Assembly: GCA_964434735.1 (NCBI GenBank)
Contig: CAYSWK010000018.1
Span: forward strand, 1-19,853
From: CAYSWK01 sp964434735
Lineage (GTDB): Archaea; Micrarchaeota; Micrarchaeia; Anstonellales; Bilamarchaeaceae
Direction: 5' to 3'
Length of the DNA stretch: 19,853 nt
A model generated the notes under the pieces. It did not search any database and had not been told where the DNA came from. It was given only the letters and a program-made list of their open reading frames with translations. The translations under genes were made by a program, and so were the position numbers. Positions 6,746-14,026 of the stretch are shown piece after piece (position 1 is the first letter of the stretch; each line of letters opens with the position of its first letter).

Positions 6746-7831
6746 ATGGACGACTTAATAAAATCTGTAATGGGAGAAAATGCGCCTCAAAAAGAGGAAA
6801 GTGCAGCAACTGAACTGTTGGGTTCAGAAGGTATCAAGATTGTAACTGTCGGTGTCGGTGGTGCAGGTAACAACACAATTAACCGATTGATTAAATCTGG
6901 TGTCAAGGGAACCGAACTTGTTGCAGTCAACACGGACAGACAGCACTTGAACATCGTTCACGAACGCTCAAAGAAAGTCCTTATCGGTAAATCTGTCACC
7001 AAGGGTCTTGGTGCAGGTGGTTACCCAGACATCGGCGCAAAATCAGCCGAAGTCGACAGGCCATTAATCGAAAGGGAACTTGACGGTGCACACTTAGTAT
7101 TCATCTGCGCAGGTATGGGCGGTGGTACGGGTGGTGGTGCAGCTCCTATCGTTGCGCAAATTGCAAAGGAACAGGGTGCAATCGTCGTTGCAATGGTCAC
7201 CTATCCTTTCGCATTGGAAAGGGCACGAAAGAAGAAGGCAGACGAATCAATCGGCAAACTCAAGAAGAGCTGTGATTCAGTCATTATCCTTGACAACAAC
7301 CGCTTGGTCCAGTTGGTTCCAAACCTCCCTATGACTGAAGCATTTGCAGTTGCTGATGAAATATTGGCACGTGCAATTTCAGGTCTTGTATGGACGATCA
7401 CGCAACCCTCACTCATTAACATCGACTTTGCTGATGTTCGTGCAATCATGGAAGGCGGCGGAGTTGGTTTCATCGCAGTAGGTGAAGGCAAATCAACCGA
7501 CAAGGTTCGCGCAGCAGCAGAAGGTGTTATCAAGAACAGGCTTCTTGATGTCGACTTTGAAGGTGCAAAGGGTGCACTCATCCACATCACCGGTGGTGCA
7601 GACCTTACCTTGGGAGACGCAATCAAGGCCGGTGAAATCATCACCGAGAAGATGGATGCAGAAGCGAACGTCAAATGGGGCGCACGCATCATGCAGAACT
7701 ACGAAGGCAAGCTTGAAATCGTGGCAATCGTCACCGGTGTCAAGGGCGCATCAATCGCAGGCCAGGCAGTTCACGAAGAGCAGGAATCACTCGTTCCAAC
7801 CTACTCTTCTGACCTTGAGTCACTTGGTTAA
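6746..7831 (+). CDS. ftsZ: Cell division GTPase FtsZ
   Basis: The 361-residue product is a tubulin-fold GTPase that assembles into the division ring at midcell. The nucleotide-binding N-terminal domain shows VGVGGAGNNTINRL (35-48) and the tubulin signature GMGGGTGGGAAP (123-134). The catalytic T7 loop NIDFADV (225-231) carries both acidic residues (D227, D230), so GTPase activity and polymerisation are expected. The C-terminal tail after about residue 335 is short, ending DLESLG, without a long linker. The sequence resembles archaeal FtsZ of the FtsZ1/FtsZ2 set, but I cannot assign which. It has its own promoter and leader and is followed by a T-rich tract, so it is probably transcribed apart from the SBDS-exosome genes. 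Codon use is strongly biased, as expected of an abundant protein. Confidence 0.98.
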   Translation: MDDLIKSVMGENAPQKEESAATELLGSEGIKIVTVGVGGAGNNTINRLIKSGVKGTELVAVNTDRQHLNIVHERSKKVLIGKSVTKGLGAGGYPDIGAKSAEVDRPLIERELDGAHLVFICAGMGGGTGGGAAPIVAQIAKEQGAIVVAMVTYPFALERARKKKADESIGKLKKSCDSVIILDNNRLVQLVPNLPMTEAFAVADEILARAISGLVWTITQPSLINIDFADVRAIMEGGGVGFIAVGEGKSTDKVRAAAEGVIKNRLLDVDFEGAKGALIHITGGADLTLGDAIKAGEIITEKMDAEANVKWGARIMQNYEGKLEIVAIVTGVKGASIAGQAVHEEQESLVPTYSSDLESLG

Positions 7832-7834
7832 TGC

Positions 7835-7858
7835 CTTTCTTTTTTCTTTTTATTTTCT
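7835..7858 (+). terminator. U-rich terminator after ftsZ
   Basis: Just after the ftsZ stop the plus strand is almost pure pyrimidine with long T runs (CTTTCTTTTTTCTTTTTATT), the usual form of archaeal transcription termination signals. Confidence 0.6.
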
Positions 7859-7945
7859 ATTTATTTATGCGAATTATACACAGATTAATAAACTCTTCCA
7901 ATCCTTATTTTCCTGTCGTGAAGGGAAAAGAAAAAGTCGATTTGT

Positions 7946-8641
7946 ATGGTTTCGCTTGATAAGGCAATACTTGCCTCATACGATCATGCCGGCGATCATT
8001 TTGAATTGCTGGTTGATCCGGACAATGCCTATGCATATAAGGAAGGCAGCAAGAAGGACTTGAGAAATATTCTTGTTTCCGACGAAATTTATCTTGACTC
8101 AAAAAAGGGCGAAAAGGCAAAAGCCGAAAAGGTAAAGAAAGTTTTTCCCAACATGGACATCTACCAGATACTTGAGTTCATCCTCAAGAACGGGGAAGTT
8201 CAATTAACAACCGAACAAAGGAGAAAGAAAACCGAGGAAAAATACAAACAAGTTGTTGCCATCCTTTTGAGGGAATCAATCGACCCACGAACGAATGCAC
8301 CTCATACGCTTCATCGTATCGAAACGGCGTTGGAAGAAGCACGAATCCATATTGACCCGTTCAAGGATGCACGAGAGCAGCTTGACGACATCATAAAAAA
8401 AATCAGGCTCATACTCCCGCTGAAGTTTGAGAAAGTCAGGATGGCCATTAAAATTCCCCCTGAGCATGCGCACCGCTGTTATGGTACGCTCAAAGGATTT
8501 GGAATCCAACGGGAGGAATGGGCAGGCGACGGAAGTTTAGTTGCAGTAGTTGAAATTTTCGCAGGCATGCAGGCTGAATTTCTTGACCGACTCAACAAAT
8601 TAACGCAAGGCAACATACAGACAAAGTTGCTTGACAAATAA
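7946..8641 (+). CDS. Ribosome maturation protein SBDS homologue
   Basis: The 231-residue product has the length and three-domain layout of archaeal SBDS: an N-terminal domain (about 1-85, with the SDEIYLDSKKGEKA segment), a helical middle (about 90-160, LTTEQRRKKTEEKYKQV and IDPRTNAPHTLHRIE) and a ferredoxin-like C-terminal domain (about 160-231). In eukaryotes SBDS works with the GTPase EFL1 to release eIF6 from the large subunit; archaeal SBDS is thought to act in ribosome maturation and binds RNA. It is the first gene of the exosome operon, its common archaeal position, with rrp4 10 bases downstream. The ribosome binding site before the ATG is weak. Confidence 0.95.
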   Translation: MVSLDKAILASYDHAGDHFELLVDPDNAYAYKEGSKKDLRNILVSDEIYLDSKKGEKAKAEKVKKVFPNMDIYQILEFILKNGEVQLTTEQRRKKTEEKYKQVVAILLRESIDPRTNAPHTLHRIETALEEARIHIDPFKDAREQLDDIIKKIRLILPLKFEKVRMAIKIPPEHAHRCYGTLKGFGIQREEWAGDGSLVAVVEIFAGMQAEFLDRLNKLTQGNIQTKLLDK

Positions 8642-8650
8642 GGTGAACAA

Positions 8651-9286
8651 ATGAATCAAAGACAAATTGTGCTCCCAGGCGAATGTGTTGCCAAGGGGGC
8701 CGTGCGCATACCGCATACATTTATCGAAGACAATAACACATATGCAGCAGCAATCGGGTTTCTTGACTCGGAAGGAAAATACGTTCCTTTGGAATCTCCC
8801 TACCGTCCCTTTGAAGGCGACATGGTTTTGGGAATCATAACTGAAATCAAGGGAACTGCAGGTTACATTCTTGAAATGAACCACCCTTCGCACGCATTCA
8901 TTCCGGCTCGTACGATGAGAACTCGCCTTTCAATTGGCGACATTGTGCTTGCGCAAGTTGAGCGTGTTGATGAGGTTGGAAATGTTGATGCAACCAATGC
9001 ACGAAAGCTTCCCGTGGGCCATTTGATTGAGTTCCCACCTGCAAAAATTCCTCGGCTTATCGGACGAAAATCTTCCATGCTTGCGCTTATCCAGGAATAC
9101 GCAGGCGGTGAAATCATCGTCGGCAATAATGGCCTGGTTTGGGTCTCGGAACATTCAAACATCGCACTTGTACGAAACGCATGCGAGCTTGTTATAAAAA
9201 ATGCCCACTTCTCAGGGCTTACGGACAAGATGAGCGCATTCCTTTCAGAACAGACTAAACACATCAAAAAGGTAGATACATTATGA
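8651..9286 (+). CDS. rrp4: Exosome RNA-binding cap subunit Rrp4
   Basis: The 211-residue product is the S1/KH cap subunit that guides RNA into the Rrp41-Rrp42 ring. The N-terminal domain spans about 1-55. The S1 domain is about 56-120, including GDMVLGIITEIKG and HAFIPARTM. The KH domain is about 130-200, with PRLIGRKSSM (134-143) and the GNNGLVWV turn (158-165). AAGGTGA before the ATG is a good ribosome binding site. The 3' end overlaps rrp41 by 4 bases (ATGA), so the two are translationally coupled, matching their assembly into one complex. Confidence 0.96.
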   Translation: MNQRQIVLPGECVAKGAVRIPHTFIEDNNTYAAAIGFLDSEGKYVPLESPYRPFEGDMVLGIITEIKGTAGYILEMNHPSHAFIPARTMRTRLSIGDIVLAQVERVDEVGNVDATNARKLPVGHLIEFPPAKIPRLIGRKSSMLALIQEYAGGEIIVGNNGLVWVSEHSNIALVRNACELVIKNAHFSGLTDKMSAFLSEQTKHIKKVDTL

Positions 9287-10029
9287 GCAGCAGCAATTCA
9301 GTAATTGAAATGGTAGATTCACGCGGGAAACGCCTTGACGGACGAAGCCCAAACGACCTTCGCCCCGTGCGCATTGAAACGGGCGTTCTTTCACAGGCTA
9401 ATGGTTCCTGTTTCATAGAATGGGGCGGCAACAAGATCATGGTCGGCGTTTACGGCCCTCGCGAATGCCTTCCGCGCCACGGCGCATCGCCCTACAAAGC
9501 ATTAGTTAAATGCAGGTACAACATGGCACCTTTTGCCTCATTGGAAGAGCATGGAAGAAGCGGCCCTTCACGAAGAAGCACCGAACTTTCAAAGGTCATC
9601 AGGGAAGCGTTTGAAAAAATAATCATTGTTGAAGCATTTCCTAAAACGCAGATCGACATTTACATTGAAATTCTTCAAGCAGAAGGCGGAACAAGAGTAG
9701 CTTCACTCACCGCCGCAGCAGTTGCATTAGCAGATGCAGGTATCCCCATGCGCGACATGATTGCAGGTGTTGCAGTCGGAAAGGCAAATGGAAAACTCCT
9801 TCTTGACCTTAGTAAGGAAGAAGACAATTTTGGACAAAGCGACATGCCCATTGCACTTTCACAGCGCACCAAAGACATTCTCCTTCTTCAGATGGACGGC
9901 CTTTTGACCAAGGAAGAAATCGAGGAAGCGCTTGACATGGCTGAAAAAGGATGCGAGCAGCTTGCAAAACTCCAAGGGGATTCAATACGCAAGACCTTCG
10001 ATGCCGACCGCAAGGAGTTCAAAATGTAA
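9283..10029 (+). CDS. rrp41: Exosome catalytic subunit Rrp41 (RNase PH fold)
   Basis: The 248-residue product is the catalytic subunit of the archaeal exosome, which degrades RNA 3' to 5' using phosphate and can add tails from nucleoside diphosphates. Family features are LDGRSPNDLRPV (18-29), the phosphate-binding arginines in SRRSTELS (96-103) and the acidic active-site pair D181 and D187 in EEDNFGQSDMPIA. All are intact. The C-terminal helix ends with a charged stretch. It lies between rrp4 (4-base overlap) and rrp42, the standard archaeal order. Confidence 0.97.
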   Translation: MSSSNSVIEMVDSRGKRLDGRSPNDLRPVRIETGVLSQANGSCFIEWGGNKIMVGVYGPRECLPRHGASPYKALVKCRYNMAPFASLEEHGRSGPSRRSTELSKVIREAFEKIIIVEAFPKTQIDIYIEILQAEGGTRVASLTAAAVALADAGIPMRDMIAGVAVGKANGKLLLDLSKEEDNFGQSDMPIALSQRTKDILLLQMDGLLTKEEIEEALDMAEKGCEQLAKLQGDSIRKTFDADRKEFKM

Positions 10030-10041
10030 TAGGTGATTTTC

Positions 10042-10827
10042 ATGGCAGAAGAAGCAACAGATATTATTACCGGACAGATAAGAAAGGAAATGCTTTTGCG
10101 CACGCTCAAAAACGGTACGCGGGTTGACAATCGTACTCCCGATCAGTACCGCCATATTTCGGTACAAAAGGGAGTCATTGCAACGGCAGAAGGTTCTGCA
10201 CTTGCAAAAATCGGCAAGAGCCAGGTTTTGGCAGGTGTCAAGATCACGATGGAAAAGCCATTCCCCGACAGGCCTGAGGAAGGCGTCATGATCATGGCAG
10301 CAGAACAGCTTCCATTGGCACACCACACGTTTGAATCAGGTCCGCCTGATGAGTATGCAATAGAACTTGCACGTGTCGTTGACCGGGGCATTCGTTCAGC
10401 AGAATGTGTTGACGTCAAGAAACTGTTTGTCGAAGACGGCAAAGTGCTTGGAATTTTCGTTGACTTGTTTGTGCTTGACCACGATGGAAACCTCATCGAT
10501 ACGGCAGCACTTGCAGCAATCTCAGCACTCAAGAATACCAAGATGCCAAAGATCGAGAATGGCGCATTGGTTCGCACCGAGCATTCAGGGCCGTTGCACC
10601 TTTCATCGCTTCCTGTTTCAGTTACTTCGATCAAGACAGGCGACTATTGGCTTGTTGACCCCTCACGTGATGAGGAAACGACCCAGGATGCACGTTTGAG
10701 CGTCGGTGTTACCGATACGCATGTTTGCTCGTTGCAAAAGGCAAAAGGAACCTTGACGCGAACAGAGCTTATGGACCGCATCGAGGAAGCGCTTCGCTTG
10801 GGCAAGGACTTGAGAAAGTACGTGTGA
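10042..10827 (+). CDS. rrp42: Exosome ring subunit Rrp42
   Basis: This 261-residue RNase PH-fold protein pairs with Rrp41 to form the hexameric ring. It contributes RNA binding but lacks its own catalytic acids. Recognisable segments are the N-terminal ITGQIRKEMLLRTL, RTPDQYRHISVQKGVI, then ELARVVDRGIRSAECVD and DLFVLDHDGNLIDTAALAA. I chose the ATG at 10042 because AGGTGA (10031-10036) is well spaced before it; the GTG at 10033 is part of that ribosome binding site. It follows rrp41 by 12 bases. Confidence 0.96.
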   Translation: MAEEATDIITGQIRKEMLLRTLKNGTRVDNRTPDQYRHISVQKGVIATAEGSALAKIGKSQVLAGVKITMEKPFPDRPEEGVMIMAAEQLPLAHHTFESGPPDEYAIELARVVDRGIRSAECVDVKKLFVEDGKVLGIFVDLFVLDHDGNLIDTAALAAISALKNTKMPKIENGALVRTEHSGPLHLSSLPVSVTSIKTGDYWLVDPSRDEETTQDARLSVGVTDTHVCSLQKAKGTLTRTELMDRIEEALRLGKDLRKYV

Positions 10828-10831
10828 TTGG

Positions 10832-11278
10832 ATGGGTAAACGCACACTCTCAAACAGCGAGCTTAAGCTTCTCACCCTTTCCTTTTTTGAACTTTCAAAG
10901 GAGGACATCGTTGAGGAGGCAGATATTGGAGGGAAGACCGTTTTAATCGTCAACCGTGTCCCTATCGGCGTCCAGTTTGAGGGCGTATGGTATCCAACTC
11001 TTAAAGGAATTAGGACGCCATTGAAGAAGATCCAGGTGGATGCAGGTGCAATTCCTTTTGTATTGAAAGGCGCCGACGTTATGCGCCCGGGGATTACGGT
11101 TATCGATTCTGCAATTGCAAAGAGTGAGGCCGTTTTGGTTGTTGATCCCAACGGCAAGCCCCTTGGCGTGGGGCTTGCATTATTTGACGGCGCTTCGATG
11201 CAGGCAATGCCTAAGGGAAAAGTAATCAAGAACCTTCATGCCATTCATGACGAGATCTGGAATTATGAGTACAAATAA
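10832..11278 (+). CDS. PUA-domain RNA-binding protein (archaeal MCT-1/Tma20-like)
   Basis: The 148-residue product has an N-terminal domain (about 1-65) and a C-terminal PUA domain (about 68-145): QVDAGAIPFVLKGADVMRPG, then AVLVVDPNGKPLGVGLA and the late MPKGKVIKN. This resembles the archaeal proteins related to MCT-1/Tma20, which in eukaryotes act with a SUI1-domain partner at the 40S subunit. A role in translation or RNA modification is inferred. It starts 5 bases after rrp42 and is probably the last gene of the SBDS-exosome operon, since rpl37ae has its own TATA box. Confidence 0.85.
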   Translation: MGKRTLSNSELKLLTLSFFELSKEDIVEEADIGGKTVLIVNRVPIGVQFEGVWYPTLKGIRTPLKKIQVDAGAIPFVLKGADVMRPGITVIDSAIAKSEAVLVVDPNGKPLGVGLALFDGASMQAMPKGKVIKNLHAIHDEIWNYEYK

Positions 11279-11309
11279 GTTTTTGTACAGGAGTGTGGCA
11301 GTTGCCATG

Positions 11310-11320
11310 CTTTTAAAAGC
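11310..11320 (+). promoter_or_regulatory. TATA box of rpl37ae-rpo12
   Basis: CTTTTAAAAGC is centred about 47 bp upstream of the rpl37ae ATG. Initiation near 11342 would leave a leader of about 20 bases containing GGTGA (11351-11355). Confidence 0.55.
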
Positions 11321-11361
11321 TTTCGACACAAGATATTGAAGCTACTAATTGGTGAGTCTCT

Positions 11362-11601
11362 ATGCTTAATACTCAAAGATACAGTGCAAAGATCAGAAAA
11401 CAGGTAAAAGCACAGCTTGTAAGCGCAAAAACACGCTACCCATGCGCAAAATGCGGCAAGTCAAAGGTTCGAAAACAGAGCTTTTCAATCTGGCAGTGCC
11501 AAAGCTGCAGCAACACCTTCGCAGGCGCAGCATACTCTCCTTCAACAGAAGCAGGGGAACTTGCAGAACGCCTTTTCAAGGACTACTCAAAGCTTATCTA
11601 G
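11362..11601 (+). CDS. rpl37ae: Large-subunit ribosomal protein L37Ae
   Basis: This 79-residue zinc-ribbon protein of the 50S subunit has both cysteine pairs intact (C28/C31 in PCAKCGK and C46/C49 in CQSC). The family-typical SIWQC stretch and GAAYSPST-type C-terminal region are present. The ribosome binding site is GGTGA at 11351-11355. Its stop codon overlaps the ribosome binding site of rpo12, 9 bases upstream of that ATG. It is a useful contrast to rpo12 next to it, whose zinc site has been lost. Confidence 0.96.
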   Translation: MLNTQRYSAKIRKQVKAQLVSAKTRYPCAKCGKSKVRKQSFSIWQCQSCSNTFAGAAYSPSTEAGELAERLFKDYSKLI

Positions 11602-11610
11602 GTGCACTTC

Positions 11611-11748
11611 ATGGGAGAATACAAAGACCTTAAGACAAACGCAGTCGTTTCAGTTCCTGATGACAAGCCCTTTGCATTCCCTTCGACGGGCGCAAAATTG
11701 CTTTTGAAATCAAGACCTCCGATTGCAAAGGAAGTCGGAACCGATTAA
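11611..11748 (+). CDS. rpoP: RNA polymerase subunit P (Rpo12/RpoP) lacking its zinc-binding cysteines
   Basis: This 45-residue ORF directly follows rpl37ae, with ribosome binding site GGTG at 11601-11604. It keeps the two ends of archaeal RpoP (the Rpb12 counterpart): MGEYK at 1-5 and LLLKSRPPIAKEV at 30-42. Family members have a C4 zinc ribbon between these ends. By direct alignment the four cysteine positions are occupied here by D6, T9, F23 and T26; the GAK after the second pair is kept. The identity rests on this end conservation and on the classic L37Ae-RpoP gene order. The subunit bridges Rpo3 and Rpo2 in the polymerase. The reading frame is intact and the sequence gives no sign of decay, so it is probably functional without zinc. 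Confidence 0.85.
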   Translation: MGEYKDLKTNAVVSVPDDKPFAFPSTGAKLLLKSRPPIAKEVGTD

Positions 11749-11778
11749 TTTCTTCTCCTTTTTATTCTTACTCTTCTT
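11749..11778 (+). terminator. U-rich terminator after rpo12
   Basis: The tract starting TTTCTTCTCCTTTTTATTCT right after the rpo12 stop is pyrimidine-rich with T runs. It may end the rpl37ae-rpo12 transcript at least in part, before pcc1. Confidence 0.5.
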
Positions 11779-11801
11779 ACATCCATTCAAGAGATACTGT
11801 T

Positions 11802-12041
11802 ATGAAGCACACCGTAACGTACACAACGGCGTTCAGCACTTCTCAGGAAGCAAACGCGGTTCGTGATGCGCTTCCCAAAGAAGTGTTTAAAAATCGGGCC
11901 CATACAGATATATCTGTCAATGGTGCAGTGCTTACCGTAGTTATTCATGCACAGGACGGAGTTGCTTTGCGCGCAATCGCAAACAGCTACATGAGGTATT
12001 TACAGGTTGTAGAAGGAACAGGTGGAAACGATGAAGAATGA
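11802..12041 (+). CDS. pcc1: KEOPS complex subunit Pcc1
   Basis: This 79-residue small alpha/beta protein has Pcc1 features: an N-terminal strand pair (KHTVTYTTAFST), SQEANAVRDAL (helix 1), DISVNGAVLTVVIHAQDGVALRAIANSYMRYL with the strand and the helix 2 pattern. Pcc1 dimerises and recruits Kae1 in the KEOPS complex, which makes the t6A modification at position 37 of ANN-decoding tRNAs. It overlaps the prefoldin gene by 11 bases, so these two are co-transcribed. Its position after rpl37ae and rpo12 is typical of archaea. Confidence 0.88.
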   Translation: MKHTVTYTTAFSTSQEANAVRDALPKEVFKNRAHTDISVNGAVLTVVIHAQDGVALRAIANSYMRYLQVVEGTGGNDEE

Positions 12042-12390
12042 TCCAGAACTTGAAAAAATGCTTGCAGAATATGAAAATGCTGAAAAACAGCTTCAGATGA
12101 TACTTATCCAAAAGCAGCAGATGCAGCTTCAGACAAGCGAGATTACCTTGGCAGTTGAAGAACTTGTGAAGGCAAAGGGCGAAATCTACAAATCAATCGG
12201 CGCAGTCATGGTAAAGTCAAACAAGGAAGATGCAGACAAGGATTTGAAGGAACGAAAGGAAAGGCTTGACCTCAAAATGACGAGCATGTCAAGACAGGAG
12301 GAAAAACTAAGGCAAAACCTTTCCGAACTCCAAAAGAAGCTCCAGATGAAACTCAAAGGCGCAGGCCTTGGCGGAAACGAGCTTGCATAG
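12031..12390 (+). CDS. pfdB: Prefoldin beta subunit
   Basis: This 119-residue product is two long coiled-coil helices (about 5-50 and 70-112) joined by a short beta hairpin (about 50-65, containing VKAKGEIYKSIGAVMVKSN). That is the beta-prefoldin layout, and the KSIGAVMV segment is characteristic. Prefoldin is a hexameric jellyfish-shaped co-chaperone that passes unfolded proteins to the thermosome. I prefer the ATG at 12031, with AGGTGG upstream, over the GTG at 12022, which is part of that ribosome binding site. The start lies inside the end of pcc1. Confidence 0.93.
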   Translation: MKNDPELEKMLAEYENAEKQLQMILIQKQQMQLQTSEITLAVEELVKAKGEIYKSIGAVMVKSNKEDADKDLKERKERLDLKMTSMSRQEEKLRQNLSELQKKLQMKLKGAGLGGNELA

Positions 12391-12416
12391 TTTTCTTTTT
12401 TAATCTCTCTTTTCTA
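12391..12416 (+). terminator. U-rich terminator after prefoldin beta
   Basis: T-rich tract (TTTTCTTTTTTAATCTCTCT and following) immediately after the prefoldin stop, 9 bases before the next ATG. The DHH gene may therefore depend on its own promoter or on readthrough. Confidence 0.5.
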
Positions 12417-12424
12417 ATTAGCAT

Positions 12425-13372
12425 ATGACTTCTCTCAAAGACCAGTTCTCATCTTTCTTAAAGAAAAACAAGAACAAGCGTTTTGCCATTTGTACTCATG
12501 TCAAGGCAGATATTGATGCTTTATCTTCAGCATACACAGTGTGGCGCCAATTTCCAAATTCAATCCTTTGCATTCCTGATGAGATGAACCAGGGTGCGCA
12601 AGGATTGGCAAATCATTTGGGCGTAACCCCAACACTTCTTACGAGCTTGAATTCAAAGGATTTTGAGGGGTTGATCGTCTGTGATACGGGCGCATACGTT
12701 CTTTTGCCTCAAGCAAAGGACTGGAATATTGTGCTCAATGTTGATCATCACAAGGCAAACGGCAGGGATATGAACGTAGAAACAGGAATCTATGATGAGG
12801 AATCTCCTTCGTGTGCTGAAGTATGTTTTGATATTTTGCCAAAAATCGACCAAAAGATTGCAACTGCACTTTCCTGCGGCATTATTGCAGATACGGCACG
12901 TTTCAAATCAGCGCGCCAATCCACGTTTAGCAAGCTTGGAAAACTCCTTGAAAAGGCAAAGTTGAGTTATTCAGATGCGCTTGCATTATCCGAACCGGAA
13001 CGGCCAATTGACCATAAAATCGCATTAGCAACGGCGTGCATGCGCCTTGAATACGAAGTTGTTGGCCAGTATCTGATTGCAACAACCAACATCAGCGCGC
13101 ATGAAGGGGATGCCGCGTCTGTGTTGTCCGAGGTTGCAGATGTGGTTTTTGTCGCTTCGCATAAACCGGAAGAAAAAGAAACAAGAGTTTCAGCACGCGC
13201 ACGAAAAAATGTCCCCATCCCGTTAAATGAAGTCATGAAGGAAGTGGGCCAGCGATTCAACGGAAAAGGAGGAGGCCACCCTAAAGCGTCAGGGTGCAGT
13301 GCACAAGGCACTATTCCCGTAGTATTGAAGGCATGCATTGAAGTGTTCAAGAATCATCTTTTCAAATCTTGA
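12425..13372 (+). CDS. DHH-DHHA1 family phosphoesterase (NrnA/RecJ-like)
   Basis: The 315-residue product has all metal-binding motifs of the DHH superfamily: H25, D29 and D31 in THVKADIDAL; D87 in VCDTG; D107-H108-H109 in NVDHH; and D156 in GIIADTARF. A DHHA1 domain follows, with the substrate-binding GGGHPKASG at 282-290. Relatives are Mn-dependent phosphoesterases acting on oligoribonucleotides, pAp or cyclic dinucleotides; archaeal versions are often RecJ/NrnA-like nucleases. The exact substrate cannot be read from sequence. Its place after the exosome-related genes suits a role in finishing RNA decay by clearing short oligonucleotides, an inference from context. Confidence 0.9.
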   Translation: MTSLKDQFSSFLKKNKNKRFAICTHVKADIDALSSAYTVWRQFPNSILCIPDEMNQGAQGLANHLGVTPTLLTSLNSKDFEGLIVCDTGAYVLLPQAKDWNIVLNVDHHKANGRDMNVETGIYDEESPSCAEVCFDILPKIDQKIATALSCGIIADTARFKSARQSTFSKLGKLLEKAKLSYSDALALSEPERPIDHKIALATACMRLEYEVVGQYLIATTNISAHEGDAASVLSEVADVVFVASHKPEEKETRVSARARKNVPIPLNEVMKEVGQRFNGKGGGHPKASGCSAQGTIPVVLKACIEVFKNHLFKS

Positions 13373-13384
13373 GTAAGAATAACA

Positions 13385-13413
13385 TTTATAAATATAGTTA
13401 TACTTATAAATAT
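13385..13413 (+). promoter_or_regulatory. vapBC2 promoter with a direct repeat over the TATA element
   Basis: TTATAAATAT occurs at 13386-13395 and again at 13404-13413, 18 bp apart and immediately before the ATG at 13415. The first copy is the right distance for initiation at the start codon (leaderless). The second copy covers the start-site region and could be part of an autoregulatory operator, as is usual for VapBC. Confidence 0.5.
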
Positions 13414-13414
13414 T

Positions 13415-13624
13415 ATGAAAACAATTGCGGTAAAGGATACCACCTTCCAACTTCTTGAATTGCTTAAGCAACAGGAGCATGCTTCTTCGTTTGATAGCGT
13501 AATCCAATCGTTAGTTTCAACAAAAATTACCATCCCCCAAACTATGTTTGGTGCACTCAAATCGAAGGGAAAAGTATTTACGCGTCAGGAACGCGATGAT
13601 GCCTGGCAAGATAAAGAGCGATAA
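13415..13624 (+). CDS. VapB-type antitoxin
   Basis: The 69-residue product begins MKTIAVKDTTFQLLELLKQQ, followed by SSFDSVIQSLV, the pattern of small archaeal antitoxins with an N-terminal DNA-binding strand-helix-helix half. The C-terminal part (GALKSKGKVFTRQERDDAW) is the likely toxin-neutralising segment. No ribosome binding site is visible, fitting the leaderless promoter just upstream. The PIN-domain gene starts 1 base after its stop, so the pair is a toxin-antitoxin operon. Confidence 0.8.
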   Translation: MKTIAVKDTTFQLLELLKQQEHASSFDSVIQSLVSTKITIPQTMFGALKSKGKVFTRQERDDAWQDKER

Positions 13625-13625
13625 T

Positions 13626-14006
13626 ATGAGGATCATTTTTGATACATATGCATGGGTTGAATATTTTTTAGGTACTGAAAAAGGGAAAAAGGTATCTCAA
13701 ATTCTTGTAGAGTCAAATGAGTTATATACGCCGTCAATAGTTCTTTTGGAATTAAGTTACAAATCCATAAAAGAAGGGTGGAATTACGACTCACTTTTTC
13801 AGTTTATCAAAACAAAAACTGCCATCATAGATCTTGACGAAGAAGTAATCTCAAAAACGGGTTTGGTATACTGGGAATTAAGGAAACAGGGAAAAAATGC
13901 AAGCTTAGTAGATGCTACTCTTTTGACGACTGCCAGAATCCTTAAAGCAAAGATTATTACTGGAGACCAACACTTTAAAGATACGGACGAATCAATTATG
14001 ATATAA
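13626..14006 (+). CDS. vapC: VapC PIN-domain ribonuclease toxin with intact active site
   Basis: The 126-residue product starts MRIIFDTYAWVEYF and carries all four acidic positions of the PIN active site: D6, E42 (SIVLLELSY), D97 (SLVDATLLTTA) and D114 (IITGDQHF). PIN toxins of this type are Mg-dependent ribonucleases, often cutting tRNA or rRNA. The upstream frame can be extended to 13548, but that would run antisense to nothing and overlap the antitoxin in another frame; the ATG one base after the antitoxin stop and the family-typical start support 13626. The downstream purA starts 20 bases after its stop. Confidence 0.9.
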   Translation: MRIIFDTYAWVEYFLGTEKGKKVSQILVESNELYTPSIVLLELSYKSIKEGWNYDSLFQFIKTKTAIIDLDEEVISKTGLVYWELRKQGKNASLVDATLLTTARILKAKIITGDQHFKDTDESIMI

Positions 14007-14026
14007 TCTAATACTATGTGATCCTT

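Noticed and set aside
7201..7692. 163-aa minus-strand open frame inside ftsZ
   Set aside because: It lies wholly opposite ftsZ and its Ser/Ala/Pro-rich composition is what the biased ftsZ codons give in antisense; no promoter or family signal. Similar antisense frames over rrp41, rrp42 and the PUA gene were rejected for the same reason.
10033..10041. GTG start for rrp42 at 10033
   Set aside because: This GTG is part of the AGGTGA ribosome binding site of the ATG at 10042. The same reasoning removes the GTG starts at 12022 (prefoldin) and 14018 (purA).
13548..13625. Upstream extension of the vapC2 frame
   Set aside because: It overlaps the antitoxin gene in another frame; the PIN family start MRIIFDTYAW begins at 13626, one base after the antitoxin stop.
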